Source: Patella vulgata (taxonomy: Eukaryota; Mollusca; Gastropoda; Patellidae). From it: a DNA stretch of 64,000 nucleotides. This document shows positions 1-13,400 of this stretch, piece by piece. Every line of letters starts with the position of its first letter. Position 1 is the first letter of the stretch. Both the position numbers and the translations under genes were made by a program. The stretch covers positions 31,793,501 to 31,857,500 of the forward strand of contig NC_065886.2 of assembly GCF_932274485.2 (NCBI RefSeq), written 5' to 3'. The notes below the pieces were generated by a model. The model saw only the letters and a program-made list of their open reading frames with translations, did not search any database and had not been told where the DNA came from.

Positions 1-4
1 AATT

Positions 5-277
5 ATGTCAATGTTAGGGCGAACTGGAACAACGGTGCGGAAGAACCGCCGACGTTCTTCGAGTAACTCTCGAACAGGATCGGGATCGCGGAGGGGCTCA
101 GCACCTACCGTTCTGACCACCCCCTCCCCGTGCCCAAATCATACTAGTTTGACTGTGGAGCCAGCGATCTTACAGAGACACTCACTTACCCCAAGTGTCT
201 CGCCCTCGTCGTTTAAAAGTGTTTCATTCAGTCTGGAACCACCCGGGGATTATATAGAACACCTTTCGATACAAAAG
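5..277 (+). CDS. TMEM272-like gene, exon 1 (N-terminal cytosolic region)
   Basis: Open frame of 91 codons ending AAG|gtagga, phase 0. It is Ser/Arg-rich with RRRSSSNSRTGSGSRRGS near residue 16, a likely phosphorylation target by composition. It is joined to exon 2 because phase and strand agree; transcript evidence is needed, since the next exon is nearly 11 kb away. Confidence 0.6.
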
Positions 278-3200
278 GTAGGATTTATAAATCATTGCTT
301 CTGTTAGTCTTTTGTAAAATTTGGTATTTCTTTCTCTTTCGTTTAAGATTTGCCTTTCTTTAATTATGTGTTTTATATATGTAGGACTATAGTATAGACT
401 GTTGTGTTATATATCGATAGCATGGGCCATTGTCGAGAACTTAAATTAATATCAGCGGTGTATTAACTACACAAATAAATAATAATAACTTTATTTAAGA
501 AGGGTAAAGGATTAGGCTACAGAAACCTTTCTACCACCCTGCAGTGAAAGTCACAGTGACTTTATCAGTATGGCGCTAGCTTACTATACTTACCAGGTGG
601 TCTGGGGTTCGATCCCGGTGTTGATTGAGGAAGTTCTTCTGGATTTTCCAGGCTGGTTTCACTTTGTAAGTAGTGGGAGGCTAGGGAGATCTCTAGTCCT
701 TGGCATGGAACAAAGTATCCACGTCTATCCGTATACTTTCTGACAGGCACGTAAAGAAACTTTGGCCATTGGGATTTAGTAAAGAGTAGACGAAACCCCC
801 GCTCTCCGGGCAGAATTCAGTGCAATCACTCGTAATTTTCCCAGTTGGTGTAGAAAAGTAGGACGTTAAACAAACAAGAGGTTCAGTGGTGTTCCAATTG
901 TACAAATGCAGGTGTTCTAGGAAGTGTAAAAAATGCCCTGCCTAGTGTACAGTGTACACTCTCCCTCAAAACTAATGAAATAAAATGGGGTTTAACGTCC
1001 TACTGTTCTGCTCCTAACCTGGGCTAATGAAATAACTGTTTGGTATTGGTATCAGGTGTTCAAGGAAGTGTAAAAATGCGCTGCTTAGTGCACAGTCGCT
1101 GTCAAAACTCAATAAAATGTTGTTTGGTATGAGATTCCAAAGACCTTTGCTAACGTGTTTAGCATAGAGATAAATTTATAATACAAGCTTCGGCTTGTTA
1201 CAAAATTCATTAAATCATCATATTTAGCATGGAAATAAATTTATAATATAAGCTTCGACTTGTTACAAAATTCATTAAATCATCATAATTGTATATACGC
1301 ATGTCGTATTGATTCAAACCAGTGTCTTTAGAAATCAAATTTACACATGAAAGATGATAATGTGGTATTGCAGATTGTTGGGGATTTTTTTTATATTTTT
1401 AAAATCATTCAACTAACTGTGTATGCCTCACATTTTGCAATTGATGTATTATTCCAATTGTACCATTAATCATGATTAATCTCTGTCTTGCACGCCATCG
1501 TTAGGGTTTTAAAGATCACAATCTTTTGAATACTGAGAACCTATTTTATACAATGTGGAAAATGAAAGAGTGGACCCAACTGATAATTCTTGCTAGAATA
1601 TATATAGTTAGCTATACGTGTTGTACACGAGGCAGGGTATGCTTTATCGATAATCTGACACACCTTCTCATTTGAAAATATATCTGACTTGTGGATATTT
1701 GCCAATATTACTTTCTGCTGCGAGCATCGACATCTACCCTATCAATTTATGAATGCTTACTCCTTCTAGAAAGCCCGACACCCTGTCTCATTTGAGAATA
1801 TAGTCGCGGATACTCGCCAATATTACTTTCTGCTGCGAGCCCCTGTTTAAAATCTGCCAATAACCTGACACTACTGAATTGCGGATACTTGCCCGAATTA
1901 CTTTCTGTTGTGAGCCCCGACTTCTACCCTGCTAACTAAATAGTGACAAATGTCGTGCACGAGGTAGGGTATGATTACTCTTCCTTGTATATATCTTAGT
2001 TGCGTACCACGATCTCTAATCCAGCAATTTATTTAGCTATAGCTAAGTAGTGACAAGTGTCATTCACCGGGCAGTAGATGCTCACTCTTTCAAGAGTCCC
2101 TGATACCACTTCTTATTTGAGAATTATCTTAGTCCCTGATACTGGGCCTATATTACTTTATATGCCAACTAAGTAGTGACAAGTATCGTACACGAGAATG
2201 GAGATGCTTACTCATCAATCTGATTAAAACACAGATCCTATTTCGTTTCCTTTCTTATAGTTCAAAATTTCGTTTTACTTGTCTTCACAACACTAGGATT
2301 TGGAAGAGTTGTCATATAACAGCCGTTCTAGTTGATGTGAGGAATTAGCCAATGAAACGGCGTGTTAATGTTGGGAAACCCTTAGGAACGTCAATTCTGA
2401 TTGATTAATCAATGTCTGACGTCATAGGGTCAAAAGCCGCTGGTATGACCCCTGAAACAACCTCCCAGTACAACTGGTCAGATCTTCGTGTAGTGTAGGG
2501 TATTGAAAGTATAAAAAAACGAAACGAAATATAGATCTGTATTTTAATCAGATTGGTTACTCATTTGTGACCTCTTGATACCACTTTTAATTGGAGAATA
2601 ATTATCTTAGTCATTAACCAAGTATAACTATTATTGCATGTTCTTATGTTGTTTGGGGGGTTGGATGGCTGAATGGTTAGCGTGCGCGCGCTGTATCATA
2701 AAGTCTGTCATTGAGTCGACTGGCGTGGTTTCGAATCCCCGGTTGTACGTGGCAAGGAGTAGGGTCGCCTGTCCAACCTCGTGGGTTTTTCTCCGGGCCT
2801 CCTGTTTCCTCCCACTGCTAAAGACCCCTACGCGCAAGCGAATTATGTAAATAAAATTAAACCATATGTTAGTCCCGAAATGACCTAGTTTGTGTCGAGT
2901 GGACGTTAAATCCCATTTTTCTCTCTCTCTCCTATGTTGTTGCTGATTTTACTGTGGAATATTAATGCAGGTTCCATATGTCTATTGAAGACGTTAGACC
3001 CTGTATGTACTGTCATTACATTTTCTAAGGGGTTGTTCACATAAATAAGAGTAAAATAGGATGCCAGCTGCGTTTCGTTTTCGTGTTCGATCTCAGTGTT
3101 GGCCGCGAAAGTTCATCGACATTTTCCAGTGTGGTCTCCCTTGTCAGTGGTGTAGGACGGAGGGCCTGACACGGGACATCCTATAGTTGTTCAGATGGTA

Positions 3201-4404
3201 CGAAAAACTGATGCCTGGTATACACATTGGCGTGCACGTAAAAGTTGACAGTTGGAATTCGAGATAAAGAGTAGGCCGTAGCGCCGCTGTCATGGCACGA
3301 TTTCCCTCATAGCACACTGCATGGCGTATGCATGTCTTTATTCTCTACCTGTCTTATTAAATAATGAAGTTTTATTAGCGCATTGTATATTCGCTGTTGA
3401 AAAGTGAGCAGTAGTTAATGTGAAGTATATATTACATTAATTGGTGATAATGGGTTTCTGAAGAAAGTTGTCACGCACTTTAGGTATTCTATACTGTATG
3501 CGTGATTGAGCAGATTCCAGTCTTAGACGAGTTCACGCGATCACAGACACAATTGAATCCTAAAATAGTTTTACAGAGTTGATCATTTACAGAATAAATT
3601 AATTAGACGCAACGTTTGTTTTGTTGGTGGGCTTTTTTTGTGGCCTTTTTCAAGGTTGACTCAAACATGAATTGAATACTTATATCATCTTGGTAGTTTG
3701 GTTTGGTTTGCATTCTTGAGGTTCGGATTAGTCACGTAGCCATAGCGGTTCCGCGTTTGTTATAGGTTGTAGAACTGCAACAGAATGTTATGATATAGCA
3801 ACGCCTACAGATAAAATTATTATCCGTCTTTAAACACCCACTCCGTTAATCAAGATGGGAAAAACTTACTTTCTTTCTTTTTCAAATCTGAGATTGTAAT
3901 TATAGTAGTATCATCTTTTTGTTTGTTAAATCCCAAAAACGTCCATTTCCATAATGAGAGCCGTTCTTCAGTTAATCTTGCTTTGGTGCTTTTCAATTTC
4001 ATTTTTAAAGTAATACAATTTCCCGCGTATGTCTAATCTCTTGACTTCGATATTTATATCCTTTTTTGTTATTGTGTTAGGTATGATTTTCTTAAAGAAC
4101 CTGTATTATTGAAGGCAATTCTTTTTTGGTGAATCCTTGGCTGGGCCAGAGGGGGTGGATGGCTGAATGGTTAGCGTGTGCACGCTGTATCATAAAATCT
4201 GTCATTGAGTCAACTGGCGGGGTTTCGAATCCCCGGTTGTACTTGACAAGGAGTAGGGTCGCCTGTCCAACCTCGTAGGTTTTCTCCGGGTCCTCAGGTT
4301 TCCTCCCACTGCTAAAGACCCCTACGCGCAAGCGAATTATTAAAATAAAATTAAAACATATTTTAGTCCCGAAATGACCTAATTTGTGTCGAGAGGACGT
4401 TAAA

Positions 4405-4439
<35 letters not shown>

Positions 4440-7400
4440 GCTGGACCAGAGGATTTTGTTACGTTAAGCATGCCCTGTTCAATTATAGAACCGTACGTAA
4501 CTAACGTACGAAAATTAATTGGTGGCTAGCTTTTTTTTTCGCACGTATACAGTGAATGGCCATTTTGCTCAGTAATCCCAGCCAGAATTTGGCTATTTTC
4601 TAAATTTGCGTTAAAGTTTAAAATATTTGTTTTAGAACTGAAACACATTAACTATTAGTCAATCCCAACGCTAAAAACATCAACAGAATTGATTGTGTAT
4701 ATCTGAAATAGACCCGACCGACGCACAAAATAGTGCAATATGGCGGCCTCTATGAACAACCCTCGCAGACGCTGTCATTGAAGACAACGTCAATTCTATG
4801 AGTTGTAGATGTTATTTTTGTGAAAAATCAGTGGAAGAAGAGAGAAGATGTTGGGACTGTACGAATTATATAGTCTTTATGGGTGCAACGGACACAATGC
4901 TGAAGATAAACCTATTGTTTACAATGTTGACCTATGACCCATTGACGCCAATGTCATGACCTGTGATGTGTCGATCACGTGATCTGGATATCATGGCTAC
5001 TTACTGTTTTTTTAACCTCGAATCGGGTCCAGATGTGGTTTTTAACCTTGAATCTTGCTGTGGTCTATTTTCCTCGAATCCGATCTTGCTGTGGTCTATT
5101 AAAAGTATTAACCTCGAATTGGTTCTTGGTGTAGCCTATTAACCCCGAATCGGGTTTTGATGTGGCCTATCAACCCCGAACACTGTCTTGGTGTGGTCTA
5201 TTAACCTCAAATCGGGTCTTGGTGTGATCTATTAACCCCGAATTGGGTCCTGGTGTTGCATATTACCCATGAATCGAGTTCTGGTGTGGCCTATTATTTC
5301 CCTAACGGGGTCTTGTTGTGGTCTATTAGTATTAACCTCGAATCGGGCTTGGTGTGGCCTATTAACCTCGAATCGGGCCTTAAGAGTGCTATAATAACAT
5401 TGAATCGGGTTCTGGTGTTGCCTATTATTTTCAAAACTGGTCTTGGTGTGATCTGTTAGCCTAGTATCCTGGTGTTGCCTATTAACCTCGAATAGGGTGT
5501 TGGTGTGGTATATTAACCTCTAATCGGGTTCTGGCGTGGCCTAGGCTATTTTCAAGACGTGTCCTGGGGTGGTTTATTATCCTCACTGATAAAAAAAAAA
5601 CGGTGTCGGAACAACACAAACTTGTGTTATTTTCAACACAAGTTAGGTGTCTCTATTGAACAACACAAACTTGTGTTAAATTTGATCAAATAACACAAAC
5701 TCCTGTTTAAACTTGTGTGAAAATCTACACATCACTTGTGTTACAATTTCTGTAACTTGTGTTGAAATTTCTGAAGCTAGTGTTGTTTCACACAAACTTA
5801 TGTATAACCACCAACAAAATCTTGCGTTGTATTTTACCAATTTATATCTAGTATAGCAAACTTTCCTGGACAGCCCCTCCTATTGTTCTGTTTAAAATGC
5901 AATGTTTGATAAATGGCATAAAAATCAATATGTTTGTTAAATTATTATTTATTCTTTAAAGATGGGTTCCCGCGTACAAACTGGGTGATTTAACTGTATA
6001 TATGGATTTAAAACATATTCAAACTAATTAATTTGTCATAATTATGCTTCAAATTCGTCTCAAAAATTGTTATTGCGAAGGAATGCCCTGTTATTAAAAT
6101 CGATCGAACCAGGTCATGTTTACGTCACGTCTTGGAAGTCCGAGGAGAATTCATTGCATACATAAGACGATGTTGTCTTTAATCGCTTACTATTTATTAC
6201 AAATATCGAATCCTAATTTTAAATTCTCGGATTATCCACTATCCGCGTCTTTTTCCGTCATTTTTATCTCAGAAAGTGCTATACGTCTAATTCTTCTTAA
6301 CGTTTATCAACTTGTACATCAAGCGCTCAATGTTCGCGTGTGACCTTTGACATCACGCGTGCAGAAATTCTTAATCGTCGGGCTGTTCATTAGGGGAACC
6401 CTTACATTTTTGTCCTGTATACGCTCCGTGAGTTTTTTCGGGGAATCCAGTATTTCTCTAGTAAGATTGGATATCTCTACTTTCCTTATATACCAAAATT
6501 GCCATACTTTTATTGGATATAACCACCCGATAAATACTTTTCTGGGAACCCATCTTTAAATGATATGAAAAATTAAATTAATACTGCCAAATCAATACTA
6601 TATAGAAGGTTCATAAACAAAGTTAATTCCAATACTAATAAAATTTGATGGCGTTATATTGAGAATGTAAGGTTGGGTTTTTTTTTATTTGGTTTCAATA
6701 TTTACTAACTACTTCTCCAAGGATTTTCCAGTCTCTGAAAAATATAAAAGGGGTGATTATAAGTACACATATAGAAGATTGAGCGTCGATTTGTTTTTTT
6801 TTAAAACTTGGCATACCAGGTACACGTGTGTGTGTCGTAATCAGTCATGAATTCGGAGGAGTTATTTAAAAGGCAGAATAAACGTAAAATACCGAGTCTA
6901 GGTGGGGAAATGAAAAGAGCATGATTTAACACAAGATGTCATTTTGAGAATAACATGAATGGCTACATATGAATGCAGGTGCAAGGGAAAGTATTTTAGT
7001 CAGGTAGCATTATATCCACTCCTGTTTCAAATTCAGATTGCTATGGAATCTTTTACATTCATCACTAATTTGCACATTGAAGTGAATGGCCACTTTGATG
7101 CCAGTCTCACAAGAGTTGTGGGAGTCTAGAACAAAAGAAACCAATAGCAAGTGTATCCAGTCTGTCAATGAAATAAAATGGGTTTAACGTCCTACTGTTC
7201 TTCTCCGATTGGGCTATTGAAAACGGGCATACGCCTTACAGTGTGCTATGAGGGAATTTTTGCCCGAACCGAACAGTGGTACTACGGTCTACTCTTATAT
7301 CGAATTCCAACAGCTAAGGGATATTTTATGTGCACGTCAATATGTACATGGGGCATCGGATTTTCTTCCCACCCGAACGACTAGACAGCTGTCCTTGCCA

Positions 7401-10400
7401 GGCCCTCCTGTGCCACTGACACACGCGATGGAAAATCCCGATGAACTTTGTCGGCCAACACCCGGAGCAAACCCGCGACCTTCAGGCTAGCGAGCTAGCG
7501 TCTTACCCACTTAGCCACTGTAGCCCCTATATCCAGTATATAGGTTCAATATATGTTTTGTACAGCTTTTACACAGTAATTTATTTGAGAACCATCTGGG
7601 ACAAGTTGTTAAACTATTAAACTTAATATGGATATTAACATTCATCGAGCCCATACGCCTATGGTTCTGGTGTTGCCTATTATTTTCGAAACGGGACTTG
7701 GTGTGATCTATTAACCTCGAATCAGGTCTGGTGTTGTCTATTTACCTCGAATCGGGTCCTGATTTTGCCTATTAACCTCGAATCGAGTCTTGGTGTGCTC
7801 TATTAACCTCGAATCGGGTTTTGATGCGATCTATTAACCTCGAATCGCGTCTTGGTGTGGTCTATTAACCCAAAATCGGGTCTTGGTGTGGCCTTTTAAT
7901 CTTGAAACGGGTCTTGGTGTGGTCTATGAACCGCGAAACGGGTCTTTGTGTGGTTTGTGAACCTCGCATCGGATTTTGGTGTGGTCTATTAACCTCGAAT
8001 CGGATTTTGGTGTGGTCTATTAACCTCGAATCGGATCTTGATGTGGTCTATTAACCTTGATATATGTAACCGGGTTAATTTGTGACACGATCAATTTATT
8101 ATAATCACAATAAGCACATAACTGATTTATGACCTGATATTGATTGGATTTAAGGGAATTCACCACATTTCTCCATAACTTCATTACCTGTGTGCTAATG
8201 CCGAAGAAGGTTCTGATCTTTGGGAATAAACAGAAATAGACTTGGCAAGGGCTCAATTTTACTAATAGTAATAGTAACTAGTAACTACAGGAGAACGGCA
8301 GTACATGCTAAACAAAACCGACCAGACAAACCTGCTGAAAAGACAAACTACATAGACATTGCAAGAAAAAATAAAACAAATATTAAATCAAGCGAATGGA
8401 TCCGGGGGTCAGCCATAAGCGTCAACTGCACTCGACAGTAATGATACAGGCTTCATAATTAAGATATTTCCAATTAAAAAATAATATATGTTGCCGAGAA
8501 ACAAATGTACACATGAACTGACAATTCATTGAATAGTTTGAGTGTAATTACTGTGGTGCATTATAACACCCTGTAACAAATTGATTGAATACAGCACAAC
8601 CACCTTACCCCATGATAATACCCTTTGAACTCAGCCCCCCGGGTTCACCACTGCTAAAGACCCCTACGACAAAGCGAATTATTGAAATTATGAAATGACT
8701 TAGTCTGTGTCGAGTGGGCGTGTTTAAAAACTCTTATTTTTTTTATTGAAGAAATGTCTCATAGCTGGACTGCGTCAAAAATGATTGATGTTAAAAGACA
8801 GTAGTAGCTAGCAGATTATATACTCTTCAAAAAAAGTGGGGGATATTGAAATGCAAAAACATATGCAGGTTGTGATATGATAAATAGTCATGGACACTTG
8901 ATATGCTTTGAGAGTATGTTCACAGATGAAGAACCACTGAGCTGCATGCGCGACACGCAATGGCACCATACACGTGGGAGGGGTTCGTTGTCAAATTTGA
9001 CACTTCAAGGAAGGGTTGATCAAAACTGCCGCTTGCTGTTTTATCCTATCCATATTTGCTTTCCTATCGGTTCTTGCATACGATTTACTGTTTAGCGTAT
9101 CTTAGCTTTAGTGTGTTACGTTTAATTTGATCGGGAGACGTGTTCGTCGACGTCAACGTCAACCGACAACACTGCAAGAATTGGCCGTGGCACTGCAAGA
9201 GGAGTTGGTTAGATTGCCCCAAATCGTGATAGGGCGGTTGATTAGGAGCATGCCACGACGAATTGCTGAATGTCTGAGGATTGGTGGAGCTATTTCTTAT
9301 TATTAAGACAAAATTCAAAAACGTCCTTTTTCACTTTTGACAGTGTATCTCTTTGTGAGTGAAATGGGGCCGTCAGATAAGCCGCCCAAATGAACTGTTT
9401 ATGTTCATGTGTAGGCAATCGGCCTGTTATTAACATACACAATATGCACAGCCCGCCAAGCCTATAGGTAAATCCGATACTGCATATCATAGTATCTAAT
9501 TGAACTATTACCGCAACCGTAAAAATACACTACTTTGTTTCACGGTAAATGATGAAAAGACAAATGGTATGCGGACACAAACCGATTTCAACACCGGTTA
9601 AAAAACAATTTAACTTTTTAAAGTACCTTTTCGCTAATCTGGGCTACACGTCAGAAATAATATCATTGTTCAGAGATGGACAAAATACAACAATTTATAC
9701 ACATTTACATAGTTACATGGAATATAGGTAACTAACTGGGGACATGTATACATAGGCGTTAATCTTTGTATAAGTAACTAACCAAGGACATTTTACAAGG
9801 GTGTATATTTATAATAATATGTAGAAATATATTTTACCGTCTGTTGGGGGGCTGCACTACCCGTACAACACCGAATAAACAGCTAGTGTATAATAAACAT
9901 GTGTTCCATATATATATTTTTTTTTTAGTTTTATTTATTTAATAGATACAATACCCTGTTCACACGAGCCAGTTGAAGTGGTTATATAAAGAAAAATAAA
10001 GTTGGGGCAAATAAACTAGTTTTAAAAACCCAGCTCTCTACCTGTCTTCTAGAACGCTTTTCTTAAAAGTTGTTTTATCTTGTACGCCTGAACAGGTGTC
10101 CTAAAATCGCTTGGGCAGAAGTGGTAAGCCAATGTCCCAGCAAAATGAGTAATTAACCTTAATCGTGAATCGACAAGACTAAATATTAAAACCGTGTTGG
10201 CTTGTATATGTGAACGTATATGTTTGAACTAGTGTACATTGAACTGGCTATTACACATTAACAAGTTCATGCATTCACGTTCTTAAATAACTATTCAGAA
10301 AACTATATATTGAGAAGATCTGTTTTCCGGATAAATATGCTTCTCAGGCAGTCTGGTGTATGTATTATTGGAAGAAACCTTATACCATAGATTTATGCAG

Positions 10401-13400
10401 GCCAATTTGAATTCACTGATCGTCATTTGCATTTTCGGAGGATTGGGTGACCGAATGGTTACAGAGTGTGCGTTGTATCAGGTCTGTCATTCAGTCAAGT
10501 GGCGTGGTTTTGATTCCCCGATTGCTGACTTATCCTCGTGGGTTTTCTCCGGTTCCTCCGCATTCCTCCTACTGCTAAAGACCCCTACGCGCAATCGATT
10601 TATTGAAATAAGTTTGAACCATATGTTATTGTTAGTCCCGAAATGGCCTAGTTTGTGTCGAATGGACGTTAAACCCCATTTCTTTCTCTCCATTTGCATT
10701 TTCGGGAAATATTAAGTCCTCCATGGCTAAATCTACGCTAAAATTTACTATTCAACATGTAATGTAAAACACAAAATCAAAGGTCGATATTCTCCGGACA
10801 TGGATTCAAATGTCCAAAAACCAAAATTAAAGATGGCGGCGGCTTGTTTATAAGGTTTATAGATGAAAAGACCTTTCTCTGCGATACAATTCTAAGTTGA
10901 GATATTATTTTCTATAAGTTTGATTCTTTAAAAAAAAAAAACCTAGGTGACGTGTACACATTGGTGTGCACGTAAAAGAGATGAAATTCGAACTAATTGT
11001 TGTCCGGATAAAATCTCCCTTATATCACATTGCATGCCGTATACCCATTTAATTCAGTTGGCGCAGAACAGTAGAACGTTAAACCTCATTGTAATTCATT
11101 TTTTATTCATTGTTTATGTCATTATATTTTCAGAATACATCGCCATTAGAAAAACAGTTTTACGATAGTACAGTAATATGGCCTGGAGTTGAGGAATGTG
11201 AACAGCATTATTCTTTAATGAACTCTGTTTGTGAAGCCGGCGTCGAATCTTCAGGAATCTGTGAATTTTTATATCGTGCCTTTACCATCATTAGCACAAC
11301 GTGTAAGTACTGACAATGTCTGGGTAATTTTATTTCAAACGAAGAGACGTCCACATTTTCTTTGCATTATTTGGATTTTAAGGGGTAGTTGCAGATTCCA
11401 TAGGGCTCTGTAAATGGAATTTAGTATATAAATTAGAGGAATCTCAGTAAGTAAGTGGGTCTGGTGGTCGATCCCGGTGTTGTCAGTGTAGTGTTTTAGG
11501 ACAGATGGCCTGCCAGGTAACAATGTATAATCTTTCGTATGGGATGAAAAACCATGTAAATTATCCCTCAATCTGTGACGATTCCTCAGTCGTTCAAGAT
11601 CAGACGCAGTCCCTCATGACCAGATCAGTCCTCTATGACTAGTCTCAGTCCGTCATGACTAGACTCAGCCCATCATGATTAGGCGCAGCCCTGTCGACCG
11701 CAGCTGGACGAACTTTGGTGGAAACCATGGGGTCCAAATTCTGTGCTCGTAAATTTCTGATTTAAACAACATAATGAATGTGTGATGAATTCTACAAGAA
11801 TGAGAAATATCCCAGAGTCTCTCAAGAAAAAGCAAGCATAGCATTATTCAATTTATTTTCCACAGATTGTATATTAATGATGCATTATGTAAATCCAAAA
11901 ATAAAATGAAAAATTAAATGAATACATTGAACATTTCAGTCAAATTACATTATCTGAGCCAATTTACGATCGTTCTAAGCTTTAATAAGATCTAACGTAG
12001 ATTGTTAGAACGGTGCGTGACATTCGACAATAAGTCTCGATTCTCCACTATATCGTAAAAGTTTTAAGTCTTGAATCTTGGCCAACCTGTGATGTAGAGA
12101 GTGGATTATGAGTTTGTCATGTTAACAAATCTCTCAATAATAGTTTATATAATATATGAAGCCAGATTTAGCATAAATAAAATAAAACCAAGTACGAACA
12201 ATCCAAACCATTAGACAAAATTCGAAGTCCTAAAAAACGGTATAGGCAAAATAGTGTAATAAGGCAAAATAGTGTAATCAGCATAATGCATCTTTAATTA
12301 ATCGAACAAAGAAGGTGAACACTGATCATATATAAACCTTATTCAGTCATTTCCACATGACTAAATGTTGTAAGTTTATCAGAAATCGTGTGATTTTAAA
12401 CTATTATTTGTCAGCATTTTCTCGAAAGGTTATATATGTTTGATATTTAGCAAACAATTTGAATCATTTGAATCTAAAAATCGATATTTTATTATATAAT
12501 AAAAAATCAATAACTAAATGTAAATTTATAACAAATAATCACCCATGCATATAAAAATGATAATCTTTTTGATTGCTATTACAGAGTAATTAGCATGTAG
12601 AAAACAGCTCCAAATGTTTTTATTAAATCTTAATGTATTCCAATATCCATAAACAGTAATCATTTTTATTCCTATTATCATAACCATAGCAAGTAATTAG
12701 CATGTAAAAAAACGGCTCGAAATATATATTCCAATATCCAGAAATATCCTATTCAAAACCTTACGCCATTAGCAATCTCTATTTAGAAACAAAAAAAAAT
12801 ATTTAGTTGGTTAGTTCTGCGAATATATTCTTTGAATGACATTTATTAATTGGTACATAATCACTTAAACACTCTATATTTATAGATAACAATTACTTTT
12901 TTTTATTACAATATACATGTATCAAGGTATTACGATTGTTTCAGACTATTGTGGAATATACCCACTTAATTGGAGCATATACCCGTAATACATTAATGTA
13001 TATCTTAAACATGCAAGCACTAAATCTGCCTGTTGTAGTTCTTTCTTTGGTCCTTAAATTAATATGTAGTTAACTTATCAAGAACATAACCAACTCTGGA
13101 TGCCATCGTTAGCCTGTGGTATTTAGTGGATTTGAATACGTTTTGTGATGGATGATTTAAAGTAAAAATGGATATTATCGTACCAACATAGTAATGACGA
13201 TCGAGGCTAGCCTAAAATTGAATCGCTAATATTTCGGTTCAATGTGAAGCAATTTGACTGGAAGTTTCAGCATACTCTGTTTTCATTATCTATTTTTTAA
13301 CTATTATACCGAACACTGTCAGCTCTTTATCTAATCTTACCTTATGCCCCTTTAAGATATCAATATATTAGTTTGTTTCAAACCTTAGTGCGGTTAATAG

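Noticed and set aside
2652-2725. Genuine tRNA gene at the SINE-2 head
   Set aside because: It has A- and B-box-like text but no proper cloverleaf, and the same sequence recurs as the head of every SINE-2.
9085-9318. 77-residue minus-strand frame
   Set aside because: Antisense of the Tc1/mariner transposase C-terminus, whose plus-strand reading matches the family.
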